Positions 41,960-53,122 of a stretch of 64,000 bases of DNA are shown piece after piece. The notes under the pieces were generated by a model. It ran no database searches. It was not told where the DNA came from and saw only the letters and a program-made list of their open reading frames with translations. Each line of letters starts with the position of its first letter. The first letter of the stretch is position 1. The stretch is from Hexactinellida sp. DTS-2022 (lineage: Eukaryota > Porifera > Hexactinellida), in contig JAPNXP010000012.1 in assembly GCA_028753945.1 (NCBI GenBank), positions 1,674,001 through 1,738,000 on the forward strand, in the 5' to 3' direction. A program made the translations under genes and the position numbers.

Positions 41960-43700
41960 AAGTTCGAAAGTTGAAGTAGGAATTAATCCTAAAAATGTAG
42001 TAGGAATAAGTTCGAATGGCCTGTAAGTAGGAACAGGGACTTCTTTAATATAGGAACTGTAAACTTCGTTTTACGGTTTAATTAGCGTAGGCCTAAAACA
42101 GTATTGTTACTTATTGATATCCCGTACTCCGCTAATGCTAGACACAGGAAATGTATTATTGTCGTATAGGAAGTCATATTTTGGGAGTCCAACGGTATTA
42201 TTGGTTTATCGAAAATATTTGTGGATTGTAAGTTATGTGATTTTCACACCTTTCCATATATGGTAATATTGTTAAAATCTCGAGATTAGTTAGTTTTATA
42301 CATATGAAATTTATTATTGGCGAATGGGAAATGGGAATTAATATTTAGGGACTCAGTAGATCACATTGATTTACCTAAGGCGTTCCCCTTAGCCTATATT
42401 ATTATTTTGGTACTCTCCACAGGAGGATTGCCCCGACCCTGTTTTGTAGTTTAGCTAATACTTACATATCAGATATCTGTCATTATGTTGTTTATTAGAA
42501 AACAACAAGGCTGGATTCGGTTAACCGGTTACCGTTGCTGACATCGGTTAACGATTAGAGATTTTATTAACCAGTTAGCCGGTCTGTTGAATAACAGTAG
42601 AGTTATTTGGAAATTAATGTATAAAGTATTAAATCTTTTTGAATTTTATCAGAATATGTAGTCCTAAATTCATTTCTCATCACCACTTAATACATTTTAT
42701 TGGACAACATTGATTTAAATATAGATTTGAAAGAAACTTATCAAGATTTTTTAATAAACAACATAATGACAGATATCTGATAGGTAAGAATTAGCTAAAC
42801 TACAAAACAGGGTCGGGGCAATCCTCCTGTGGAGAGTGCCAAAATAATAATATAGGCTAATGGGAACGCCTTAGGTAAATCAATGTGATCTACTGAGTCC
42901 CTAAATATGAATTCCCATTCCCATTCGCCAATAATATATTTCATATGTATAAAACTAATTAATCTAGAGATTTTAACAATATTACCATATATGGAAAGGT
43001 GTGAAAATCGAATAACTTACATTCCACAAATATTTTCGATAAACCAATATGATCGTTGGAATCCCAAATATGATTTCCTGTACGAAAATGATACATTTCA
43101 TACTATGTAGAAAGTTCAGTAATCTCGAGATTTTAACAATATTACCATATATGGAAGGTGTGAAAATCGCATAACTTACATTCCACAAATATTTTCGATA
43201 AACCAATATTACCTACCGTTGGACTCCCAAAATATGACTTCCTATACGACAATAATACATTTCCTATGTCTAGCATTAGCGGATTACGGGATATCAATAA
43301 GTAACAATACTGTTTTAGGCCTACGCTAATTTTACCGTAAAACGAAGTTTACAGTCCCTATATTAAAGAAGTCCCTGGTAGGAATAAGTTCAAAAACTTA
43401 TGAAGTAGGAGGAGTCCGAATATATTTCTGAAGTAGGATTAAGTCCGAATATATTTCTGAAGTAGGATTAAGTCCGAATATATTTCTGAAGTAGGAATAA
43501 GTTCGAAAGGCCTGTAAGTAGGAATAAGTTCGAAAACTTATGAAGTAGGATAAGTTCGAATATATTTCTGAAGTAGGAATAAGTTCGAAAGGCCTGTAAG
43601 TAGGAATAAGTTCGAAAACTTATGAAGTAGGAATAAGTTCGAAAATATCACTGAAGTAGGAATAAGATCGAAAGGCTTCCAAGTATGAAAAGTTCGAAAA
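41960..43700. repeat. AAGTAGGAATAAGTTCGAA tandem array, split by an element
   Basis: Short units GTAGGAATAAGTTCGAA with spacers AACTTATGAA, ATATATTTCTGAA or GGCCTGTAA occur at 41960-42036 and 43378-43690. A 1341-bp TIR element (42037-43377) lies between the two parts. It is a low-copy local satellite. Confidence 0.85.
42037..43377. mobile_element. Foldback-like element with TIRs of over 450 bp
   Basis: Begins CAGGGACTTCTTTAATATAG and ends in its complement. Inverted match runs from the tips to about 42500 and 42760. GTAGGAA flanks both sides (42030-42036, 43378-43384), though the surrounding array contains that motif anyway. In the right arm a block of about 75 bp (AATATTACCATATATGGAAA onward) is duplicated. 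A right-arm copy is at 59009-59684. No coding frame. Confidence 0.85.
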
Positions 43701-43845
43701 CCAATAAATTGGTCCCAAGTCGGTTTATTGGTGTTTATCATAACACTTGCATTTGCATTAATCAATAAGTTATCTATTTTTGTTTAACACTTTTGCAATT
43801 ATATATATATACTAGGTAATTTGTAAATTTTGCTATCAGTTTAGA

Positions 43846-44274
43846 ATGGAATATTCAATCATTGAAGGCAAACGGTTAAATTCTTTGAACTACCAATCAG
43901 ATGGATATACAGTAGAACCTCGTTAGTACGAACACATTTAATACGAATTTCCGGATAAGACGAACAAACAGATCCACAAAATCAAGTCCCTACAATGGCA
44001 ATTGAATGGGTATTACTCCGATTAATACGAACTCCGGATAAAGCAAACAAATTTTTACCGTCCGTTGGTGTTCGTATTAACGAGGTTCCACTGTAGGTAT
44101 CCCAAAAATCGCGAATCAAATGGTAATATCTACTTCCGATGCACTCTTGCAAAGCAATGTAATTGTCTAGGATTGGCGAAAGTTCCTGCCATAAGGTCTC
44201 TATTAGAGGTTACAAAAGCGCATAACCATTCTCGTTTTGAATACATATCAGATAGTATTGTCCTCAGGGGTTTA
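43846..44274 (+). pseudogene. FLYWCH zinc-finger exon split by a MITE
   Basis: ATG 43846 begins MEYSIIEGKRLNSLNYQSDG. The MITE at 43908-44095 interrupts it. Beyond the MITE the frame continues KNRESNGNIYFRC, CNCLGLAKV and ending KAHNHSRF. This is the FLYWCH pattern: aromatic/Gly start, C, C, then H-x-H. Removing the MITE and one TA restores one continuous frame with DGYRYPKN at the join. The frame is cut again at 44275 by another element end. FLYWCH domains occur in host regulators and in MULE-type transposases; which this is cannot be told. Confidence 0.7.
43908..44095. mobile_element. pogo-like MITE in the FLYWCH frame, TA target
   Basis: Ends TACAGTAGAACCTCGTTAGT and, reverse complement, TACAGTGGAACCTCGTTAAT. 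TA duplicated at 43908-43909 and 44094-44095. 188 bp, with CGAACxxxTTTAATACGAA-type inner repeats. Confidence 0.9.
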
Positions 44275-46202
44275 TCTAGCGCCTGGCCGGCAATTCAAAG
44301 TGCCGGTTAGGCATCAGATGTGGTCAAAAAGTGCGTGATTTTCGAAACGATTTAGGTCCCGGGTTGACATTTAATTAGCTGCCGGGTGTATGGCCAGATT
44401 CTCTGGTCCAGAAATGCTTGGATAGACAACCGTTGTGCACCGTAGCAGTATTACCTCCTTAAAATAATGCCGCATCATTGAATTATACTGATTATGTACT
44501 GATGAAAATAATGCCTAAAAATGTCCACAGTGATGATAATATATTCTGCCATCATTCTGAATTGACCACATAAAGGCACAATTTGGTTTATAAATTTATT
44601 CAAGCGTACAGGGATTCCCTGTACAGTACATAATTCAATGCTTTTTCCTTTCCAAAGGGTGTATTTTTCTATGTAAGTGTATAGTAATCCCTGGACGAGC
44701 GAGCGTAGCGAGCGAGAAAAATCTTTGGGAGATGTATAGGGATTTTGGCCAATGTATAGGGGAAAATTCGAGCCCTGTACAGGGATATGACACAAATAGG
44801 TTGACAGGTATGCCTTTGGGGGGCCCCCGAGACTTCGTGGGCCCTGCTTCAATTAACCGCCTGAACCACCTATAGCTACGCCTCTGACTATACGTACGAA
44901 TACTTCTCCAGCGATGTTTGCAGAGGGTCCAAACATGCAGGAAATCTGCTCAAGAGTTCAGAATCAATAAAAATAGCAATCCATGATAGATCCATTCAAA
45001 TTATTACGAAACATCACCAAAATATCGCCCAATTTCGGCAGATTTATGCCGGGACTAACAGTTTCCTACCGGCATGATTTTTTCATGCTGGTGCACGCCC
45101 CGGCCGCCCCGGCATGGTCAACGCCAATGGGGCTATCCATTATTTGCTCCAAACTAGCACCTTTTCCAGAATAGACAATCCATTTATTTTTCATTTCTGT
45201 AGTATTTACCCATATATCTGTGCTTATTAATAAAGCCATCGAAAATAATTCAGTCTCCAACCCAGGTTTTGTCCATATGCATTTTTGACTTATTATTCCT
45301 TGTGTGACGATATGTAAGTGGGAATTTATTCTATATGAATTTCAAACAAATTTGGCTTAATTTTCTATTATGTTCTTGTCAGTTATTTATTATCTTGCGT
45401 ATTCTATAGTTATAGCCAGGGGCGTCAGAAGGGGGGGCACAGGGGGGCACGTGCCCCCCTCAAAAATCTCGGTGCCCCCCTCATCTGTGCATCCCCTCGC
45501 CTGAGCCCCTTCCCCTGTCCAAATAGATGAAATAACAACACCAATGATACACATGTGTTCAAATGTCATGATACCACTGCTCTTATCCGAAGTGAAACTA
45601 TCAAAAAAGACATAAAATCACGTTGGGTTTTATACTACTAAGAATTAGCTTTTTGTCTGTGCCCCCTCTAAATTCTGATTGCCCCCTACCCGATTTCACG
45701 CTTCCGACGCCCCTGGTTATAGCTAGTGTTTCCTGTAATTATATATGAGAGAGTTGAGAATAAACAATTTAATCCGATCACCTGGAATATTGAATGTTAA
45801 AGATGGAACTAATTGATTTAAATGGATATTTTCCTTATTCTAGAGATCTCTATATTTGAATTCTTTAATTTTTCAAATACTTTATCTACTTTACTTTTGT
45901 TCGGATTAATGTAACTATTATTCTTATTTTTCCTCCTTCGCCAAATTTCTATAGATTCTTCCTCGTTACTAACCTCTCGAACTTTTTCTTAGCCTTAAAT
46001 ACTATATGACCCAGGGTATTATACAGGAGTAGAATTGAACACCTAACTGTCCTAAGGTCACTAGAGTATGAATTGTGTACGCCTAAAAGGTTAGTTTTGT
46101 ATTACTCTGTGGGGACGTTCGGCAGATTTCGCGCTCCTAAACGCAAACATATCCCAATTTATACGCCTCTAGGCGTATGGCGCGCTCCTGGATAAACCCC
46201 TG
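44275..46202. mobile_element. Candidate TIR element with CAGGGGTTTATC ends
   Basis: Left CAGGGGTTTATCTAGCGCC and right, reverse complement, CAGGGGTTTATCCAGGAGCG. I find no matching TSD outside, so the ends may belong to different insertions. It contains a hAT-type MITE (45417-45715), a CTGTACAGGG-bounded patch near 44610-44780 and ATACGCCTCTAGGCGTAT near 46161. No transposase was recognised. Confidence 0.45.
45417..45715. mobile_element. hAT-type MITE, 8-bp TSD GTTATAGC
   Basis: 299 bp. CAGGGGCGTCAGAAG and, reverse complement, CAGGGGCGTCGGAAG. Perfect TSD GTTATAGC (45409-45416, 45716-45723). G- and C-runs next to the ends. A second copy, inverted, is at 60250-60546. Confidence 0.93.
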
Positions 46203-46299
46203 ATATGACCCATTGGTTGAAATGCGAATTTAAAGGAAGCAAATATATCTTCTATATGTCCAAAAATGTGACGTACAAAATCACCAACTCTGATATTAA

Positions 46300-48065
46300 T
46301 TTGAGTTTAAAATTTAAATAATGAGTGTTTTACTATTTTAAACCAATTCTCAACATGTACATTGCTGTCAGTTGAAACAGCATTGAATTTTACTTTACTT
46401 AGTATAATCCCACTCGAAAGAGGGAGCAATGGCATAAGTTAACAATATTCAAGTATTTTGGGATAATAGCGTAAATTTTTATCATTTGCAAGTACTTTAT
46501 GTCCTAGAAATTTAAAGGTGGCTTTAAAGTACAATTCTTCAAAGTATTTTTCCAAAAGGAGACGATTTTCTATATGTTTAATTTTCAATATTATCAGGGT
46601 AATCATCAATAAAATAGCATTCTGAACTATAGATTTTAAGATCTCCCTTAACTAATTCTTCTAAATCTAATAAGCTCTTAGTAACTTGAGGCAACATTAA
46701 TTTAGTGTTCAGCAAAATACACAAAGATTCAAAACAAGATTATTTCTTCCATATTGCTACTTTTTACCATAGCACCAAACGCATGTAGCACTAAGCATTT
46801 TACCTTTTTGTCTATTTTATACTCCTTATCTGATTTGTAGTTTATTTGTAGCTTATTTTGCAACACAGTTGGAATGGTTAACTTGGTACTAGTTTTCTCG
46901 CTTAAAATTTCCCAACAGTGCTATACTCAGTTTATTAAATGCTAAACATGTGCTGTGCATTATGGCCCAACTACAGTATAGTCCTTTCAATTTGGTCAAT
47001 TTCTAAACCCTTGGTCGAATTGCCTTACAAGTTAATACCCATTTGTTCAAAAAATGGGTGATCTCTGCAGTTCCATGATCACTATTGATCATTTCTGCAA
47101 CAGGAAGAGGACTAGTGCAGAATCCAGGATGTTGCAGTGTAAGAGCATAATAATAGATCGACTTTTACACATTGGTGGCCTTCTAAAAATGGAACCAGTT
47201 GCATCTATATTAAGAACTGTGTTGTCATTTTTGAAATTTTTTAATATTTCAATCTGCTTTTTCTGAATATAAATGGATTATAAATGGATCTTGTACGATA
47301 TATTGGACATAACCAGGTACCAGATCATCTGGTAATATCGAACGGAAATACTGTTGAGTCTCCAAAATACCTACAGAGTCATCATTGGGAAATCTCTCTC
47401 TAGATTTAAAGTCTGATTTAATTCGCTTAAAGTTTGTTGTGATATCAAAAATTAGTGAAATTCCCTCTTTTGAACGCCTCTACATTGTTCTCATTTCTAA
47501 ACTGCTGATGGAATATATTACTCACTGAGTTTTTTAAGTCAACTTTGCACCCATGTTTTCCCTTTTTTTAGCAGTAATGTGACGTGCATGGATGGTTTTA
47601 TCATCTTTGTGTTCAGATGAAAGTTCACCGTTAGATTTATAGACACGGCTATTAGATCCTTCACCAAATGAGACAAAATCATTATTAATTAAAAAGGTAA
47701 CTGAGCAGCAGTTTGAAAACTTACACAAAGCTCAAGTTTGAAAGAAAGGAGAGTTCAATTTCCTGCTATCCTTTTCTTAAACCAAAAATGTTTAAACTTC
47801 AGTACGCAAATCGAATTGAATCCAGAGAACTTATCAGCTATTGCATTTGCCCAACTTGTTATCATATGATTTATAATTTTATATTATCCTTACCTAAATA
47901 ACTTATAGCATTACAATCAGCTTTATCTAGATAAAACTCGCCAAAAGTTTGAAAATAATTTGCATCATAACCATTAGTGCTGTTTTCGTTTGCTCTAGAA
48001 ATAGGAAATTCTATATGATCACTATCACTATTTTCAATTTCATCGACCATAAAAATTATAGCCAT
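46300..48065 (-). pseudogene. Decayed transposase-like gene
   Basis: Minus-strand fragments look like former coding sequence with many stops and shifts: DEIENSDSDHIEFPIS (near 48040), RFPNDDSVGILETQQYF (near 47390), VLNIDATGSIFRRPP (near 47200), AEMINSDHGTAEITHFLNKW (near 47090) and KLMLPQVTKSLLDLEELV (near 46690). A D in an IDATG motif followed by SDHGTAE and an F-N pair suggests a DDE-type transposase. I cannot name the family, and some pieces may be chance. Confidence 0.35.
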
Positions 48066-48749
48066 CGAGCCATAATATTGATTCGTAGTTAATAAATGAG
48101 CGAAATAATGGCTGTCCTAGGTTATTGTAACAATCTAGGGGACTATTGCGCCATTCGTACGTTTACTATCTCCGTAACTCGCTCTGAATCCTAGCATCCC
48201 AATCCCTTCTCTCCTCGCACAACCAACTTGTCACATCTCCATCTATCCTGTGTTACCCATCGACGTATCCTCTCTCCACCAGCTTGCTTGTTTCTCTCTA
48301 AGTCTATATCAACATAAACGGTTGAGGAATAGGGGACTCCATATTCCCAAATAATTAGTTCCTTCTTCTCTTTCGAATGGTGTAAAATTATTTAAAGTGA
48401 CGCCGACAAGTTAATCAAATAAATTACGAAAGTTGTGCTGGACGAATTTTCCTTAAACTCACACTAACACTATAAAATATCATAAAATTTGTCTAAGGTT
48501 AAATTCTATATCACAGATTATTTAAATTGCAAATAGTATTCATAATTTCTCTAAATTATAGGAACGCATCACAAGAGATCAACCAATTAATACTTTAAAA
48601 TAGTGTGTATATAATAAAGTTTCAGAAATTGAAACAATTATTTAAATGGTACACAAAATAGATAGCATAGAGAGAATCGGTTGCAAGGAGCATTTTATAA
48701 TGAGATAAATATTTTTATGCTGAGTGGTGAGACAAATTTGAAACTAGCA
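48066..48749. other. Flank of the host gene island
   Basis: No gene or repeat recognised. It lies 3' of RAD54L2 and should contain its 3' untranslated region, but I see no clear polyadenylation site. Confidence 0.3.
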
Positions 48750-51700
48750 TCAAGTGTCTGACAAATTAACCATTTCTTCCACGATATTAACTGAAGAGTT
48801 TCTGGAGTTAGAAACATTATCCATAGAATTATCCTGTAATTGAAAGCACTGACTTTCACTGCCATGCATTAGATTATATGAAGAAATTGAGTTAGTAGAA
48901 TCGTATTCGGGTGCTCTGGGTTCTTCAATACTAGGTGAGTCTAATACTATAATGATGGGATCTAGGATAAGTTGACTTGATGAACAGGTAGAAGCAAAAG
49001 TATTATAGCAAGGTTCTCCTGTAAGTTCTGGTGTCTGTATTAGGTTGATAACGCAGGAAGAGTTTGGATATTGGGAGAAATCTTGTGAAAGTAGTTGGTC
49101 AGTTCGAAAATCATCATCTGAATCAGTTATTGAAATAGGAGACGTATCTTCAAAAATGGGATCAATTAAAGAATGAGTACTATGTTGGTACGGAGTGGAT
49201 ATTATTTTATTCAATTTTACATTAGTTCTTTTGGATATTTTGGAGAATCTTTCCTTTTTATTTTCAATTTCATTATTTTCCTTCCGTAATATATGTGAAG
49301 TAACTTCAGGTATTTCTCTGGAATTAACTTCTCTCTGTCGGCATACTTCTCTCTCATTTTGATAAAACTCACTCGCTTCTTTCTTCTCTTTCTCGTTCAT
49401 GTGGTCATCAGAACTGTCAATAAAAAAAGATTGATGGAGTAAGGGAGGTTGAGTTAATATGCCTTGTCTGTTCATACACAGTTTCTTCAGAATGGGGTCT
49501 GTGTATTGCTTAGAAAATGTACATAAGTCCTGAACAGGAATTACATGTTGAACCCGTGATGTAATTGCAGAAAAGATATCTTCCTTTGTTACCACACGCT
49601 CAGGCTGTAACTGATCTAGAATTCGGTCAGAAGTCGAAATTTTAGAAATCTGTCGTTTATACATTTTAGATTCAAAAGTACCGTCGGCAATCAATCTGTA
49701 AACGAAACATTCCCGCTTCTGACCAAAGCGGTATGAACGACAGACAGCCTGCGCATCGTGACAAGGATTCCAAGATACGTCTAAAATTATTATCCTAGAA
49801 GCAGCTATTAAATTGATCCCCAGACTACCTGCTCTTGTAGAAATTAAAAATAATTTTATTTGAGGTTGACTAGGATCATTGAAGTCGGAAATCATATGAT
49901 GCCTGTCAATACTACTACTAGATCCATCTAATCTCAAATAATTGTGATTAAGTTTCCACACCTGATTGCTATAAGAAATAGAGTCAGGGCCTAGAGGGTG
50001 AGAGTGGGCAGTCTGATTTGGAACAAAAGATTTGTGCAAAAACATTTCAAGAAGATTTAGAGTAGGTATGCTTTGACTGAACACTAATAACTTTTCTCCC
50101 ATAGAAACAGCTGTTTCAATTATATCAAACATAATTTGGAATTTTGGTCCATTTTCTAACAATTCGGGGTCATAGCCACTGAAACAATTTCTAATAACTT
50201 GAGGATCGGATACAAGATTATAGAAGTCCTTAGAAGTTGCTTTTCTTAATGTATACTCTTCTTCATCTTCTACAAGAGACCGACTTAGATCGGATGCTGA
50301 AGAACATCGCTTTGCAATGTCAAACAAAATATCCGGATGGTTCCATATTTTGCAACAAATTGCGAAAGCTAAGAGCGGATTAATAGAAGAACTAAAAGAT
50401 CTCTCCTGCCTGAGATCATTAACTATTACGTCATATAACTCTGATTGATATTGGCTGAGAGAAGTGAAGATGACATACTCAAATTTAGGGGGCAAGTTAT
50501 GTGTGAGTATTTCTTCGCTCTTTCTCTGAACAATTCCCGAAAGCATGTGATGTAGTACATGGGTACGCTGCAACATAATACGTACATCATCAGGATTACT
50601 GTTTTGGCACTGTCCATTTTCAATTGGACGCAGAAACAAGTTCCTAAACTCCTTCTTGTTGCCGAGATAGTTGGGTCTTACAAAGTCAATCATGCACCAG
50701 TACTCTAATAGATTGTTTTGCAGTGGATAACCTGTTAGCATAATTCGACGTCTGGTACGAATTGATTTGATGGCTTGACTTATCGCAGCTTCTTCATTCT
50801 TGATGCGGTGACCCTCATCGCATATAACTAAGTCGGGTCCAGGATCGCAGAGGATCTCAAAGACCTCAAGAGCGTGTGGGTTGAATTTCTTGGGTCTCCT
50901 TTTTCCTTTAATCTGAAGATCCAAGTGCAGGACAACAAGAGTCCGGAATAGCTCGTATCCTATTATCAACACCCCAGCTTCTATTTTCCAGCGAGTTATC
51001 ACGTTGAATCGTTGCTTAAAAGTTCTCTCTTGTTCGGTTAAGGTAACTACTTTAAAAGGTCTCCGATATTGTGAGTTAGAAGGTGAACTAGTTTCCAAAG
51101 ATTTGGATTTGGAAGGGAGCCACAATTCAAACTCTTTGGTCCAGTTGTGCAGCGTGTTTACTGGTACAATCACTAAAACATGAGTTGAACTTGTAGAACG
51201 TAGAAAAATTTCGATAAAGGAAATGGATTGGAAGGTTTTCCCTAGTCCCATGCTATGTGCTAATATACACCCAAATCCACCTTTGTGCTTGTCGAAAGAG
51301 CTGAGGTCCTCTATGATGTTGTCATAAAGAAACCTCAACCCCTCTAACTGGTGAGGTTTGGCTGAGTTTATGAGGTGAGGGAGTAAGCTAACAGAATTTG
51401 TTAATGATAATGAACTGGCTATAGGATTTGAGCAATAAGTTTGATGGTGAAGGTTATGATCAAAGGAAGGTTGCACCAGACACTTTCTATTATTAGTGTC
51501 ATTAGATTTAACACAGTCTTTATCAATATACTGACCATTGTATAAGTTGACACATTTTCCTAAATTATCAGAGATAGTAGTGCTGGCAACATCAACTCTA
51601 TCCAATTGTTGTTTGTAATCAAACACGAAGTGAGATTCATGAGGAAAATAAAGAGGTCCTGAGACGTGACTGATAGAGAGTTCGTCATCAGAACTTGATT

Positions 51701-52088
51701 CATGCTCGCTATCATCAATTTCTATCGATAGTGATACATCGGCTGTTTTATATAAACTGTCATTTTCAAGCTGTTCATCTTGTTTGGGAGCTTTGCTGGG
51801 AGAAGGACCAGAGGATTCACAAAGTGAATTCAAAATGAATTTGTCAGTTGAAACGGTCTCAAAATCTACGTTACTATCAGCTGGACTGGTTAACACATTG
51901 TCTGGACACAATAAAGTATTTGCGATTGTATTACGATATGAGGGGGAGGAGGAATTGAATGAATTTGTTAGCTGGATCTTTTCTTGTAAACGTAACTGTC
52001 GTTCTTCCTCTTGCTTAACAGCATTTAGAGTAGCAGGATCTAGATACGAATCCGTAAACATCGTTCGAATATTTTTCCGTTTGGACAT
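48750..52088 (-). CDS. RAD54L2: RAD54L2/ARIP4-like SNF2 chromatin-remodelling ATPase
   Basis: A single-exon frame of 1112 codons from ATG 52088; an upstream in-frame GTG (52121) is unlikely to be used. It encodes a nuclear, DNA-dependent SNF2-family ATPase of the ARIP4/ATRX branch, a co-regulator of transcription. N-terminal KRKNIRTMFTDSYLDPATL is ARIP4/ATRX-like. Core motifs (numbered from the GTG frame; subtract 11 for ATG): motif I HSMGLGKT 289-296, DEGH 435-438, MLTGYPLQNN 461-470, STRAGSLGIN 761-770, QAVCRSYRFGQ 791-801. NGQC..S.PDDVRIM and CKIWNHPD are ARIP4-typical. The Ser-rich C-terminal 250 residues are not recognised. Human RAD54L2 is longer (about 1,470 residues) and has introns; none are visible here. 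A small plus-strand frame starts 138 bp upstream. Confidence 0.92.
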   Translation of the reverse strand: MSKRKNIRTMFTDSYLDPATLNAVKQEEERQLRLQEKIQLTNSFNSSSPSYRNTIANTLLCPDNVLTSPADSNVDFETVSTDKFILNSLCESSGPSPSKAPKQDEQLENDSLYKTADVSLSIEIDDSEHESSSDDELSISHVSGPLYFPHESHFVFDYKQQLDRVDVASTTISDNLGKCVNLYNGQYIDKDCVKSNDTNNRKCLVQPSFDHNLHHQTYCSNPIASSLSLTNSVSLLPHLINSAKPHQLEGLRFLYDNIIEDLSSFDKHKGGFGCILAHSMGLGKTFQSISFIEIFLRSTSSTHVLVIVPVNTLHNWTKEFELWLPSKSKSLETSSPSNSQYRRPFKVVTLTEQERTFKQRFNVITRWKIEAGVLIIGYELFRTLVVLHLDLQIKGKRRPKKFNPHALEVFEILCDPGPDLVICDEGHRIKNEEAAISQAIKSIRTRRRIMLTGYPLQNNLLEYWCMIDFVRPNYLGNKKEFRNLFLRPIENGQCQNSNPDDVRIMLQRTHVLHHMLSGIVQRKSEEILTHNLPPKFEYVIFTSLSQYQSELYDVIVNDLRQERSFSSSINPLLAFAICCKIWNHPDILFDIAKRCSSASDLSRSLVEDEEEYTLRKATSKDFYNLVSDPQVIRNCFSGYDPELLENGPKFQIMFDIIETAVSMGEKLLVFSQSIPTLNLLEMFLHKSFVPNQTAHSHPLGPDSISYSNQVWKLNHNYLRLDGSSSSIDRHHMISDFNDPSQPQIKLFLISTRAGSLGINLIAASRIIILDVSWNPCHDAQAVCRSYRFGQKRECFVYRLIADGTFESKMYKRQISKISTSDRILDQLQPERVVTKEDIFSAITSRVQHVIPVQDLCTFSKQYTDPILKKLCMNRQGILTQPPLLHQSFFIDSSDDHMNEKEKKEASEFYQNEREVCRQREVNSREIPEVTSHILRKENNEIENKKERFSKISKRTNVKLNKIISTPYQHSTHSLIDPIFEDTSPISITDSDDDFRTDQLLSQDFSQYPNSSCVINLIQTPELTGEPCYNTFASTCSSSQLILDPIIIVLDSPSIEEPRAPEYDSTNSISSYNLMHGSESQCFQLQDNSMDNVSNSRNSSVNIVEEMVNLSDT

Positions 52089-52225
52089 CTCCAATCTAAT
52101 ATAAATATATGTATTATACACTAATGTACGTCAAAAATTGAAGAGATTAAAATTTCTTCTAATTATTTGCACCCAATAAAGTGTGTACAAGTGCGTTTGT
52201 TTAGAAGAGTTCGACAATAAATTCA

Positions 52226-52504
52226 ATGACTAGTCCAGTCGAGAGGCGACTTCGCTTAATTGGGATACATTCATTACTGGCAGTTTGTCCAGATAAAAGA
52301 AAAATATTAGTGAAAAGGGTATATGGACCAGTAAGGGCACAATTTGCATTCCTGGATATTTGTCTCAGCGATGCCAATCCAATCCACTCGAGCGAATTCA
52401 TCGATTATCGATTGAATTGCCAAAACTTCCCATTGATTGGATTTAAATCGACGGATCTTGATCGATTTATTGACAGACACGCCATTTTCAACGAAAGCGA
52501 GTGA
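52226..52504 (+). CDS. Hypothetical 92-residue protein, divergent from RAD54L2
   Basis: ATG 52226 to TGA 52504, MTSPVERRLRLIGIHSLLAV at the start. The composition looks protein-like (hydrophobic stretches between charged ones, FIDYRLNCQNFPLIGF, DLDRFIDRHAIF). It lies head to head with RAD54L2 with only 137 bp between the start codons, as in a shared promoter. I do not recognise the family and see no transmembrane or zinc-binding pattern. A chance frame is possible, but the position and compact layout favour a real gene. Confidence 0.5.
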   Translation: MTSPVERRLRLIGIHSLLAVCPDKRKILVKRVYGPVRAQFAFLDICLSDANPIHSSEFIDYRLNCQNFPLIGFKSTDLDRFIDRHAIFNESE

Positions 52505-53122
52505 TATTGTATTTCAATTGTGAGTTAATAGAGAATCCAATTTGGGTATAACTAAGACCAACTCCTTCTGGAGATGCATTTGTTAATTGTTATATATTTT
52601 TCGAAAATTTAGCTACACGGACTACACGGACACTTCCCACATACTACTAACACATCGGATTTAAAAGAACCTTCCCTTGACAATTGAATGTTGCAACAGA
52701 TCAGTTGCTTAAGGAGGTAGATTGGAATAATATGGTAGGGATAAGTTTAAAGGTGAAAACGTGTGGTAGCTAGGTAGAAAGAGGGTGAAAGCTCAAGGCT
52801 AGGCATTTAACCAACATTTGTTGTAGGACGCTGGGGATAAGTTGGACCCTTTGAAGTGTGGCATATGGAGATATGTAACTAAGAAACATTTCCGTGTAAC
52901 GAAGCATCTTTAGCAACTGTCCGTATCCCTTATACCCGCGAAAACATATCCCACTATAATTTTCGAATATTATATAATAATAATAATAAATATGCAAATA
53001 AAATATAACTATCATTCCATTGATAACATAAATTGATTCATAACGAATTTAATCACTAATCTAGCCTAACTTTAAACCAAATTTCCAAACTATTGAGAGA
53101 GTATGCTAATGGGAAGAGAACT
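52505..53122. other. Intergenic, no gene seen
   Basis: Between the 92-codon frame and the 3' end of IPO9. A TAATAATAATAAATATG stretch is near 52975. Nothing recognised. Confidence 0.35.

Noticed and set aside
44475..44852. 125-codon minus-strand frame
   Set aside because: It lies across repeat sequence (CCTGTACAGGG and GGGGGCCCCC motifs) and shows no domain; likely chance.
45066..45260. 64-codon minus-strand frame with KNKWIVYSGKG
   Set aside because: It faintly resembles a protease C-terminus, but it is too short and isolated to support.
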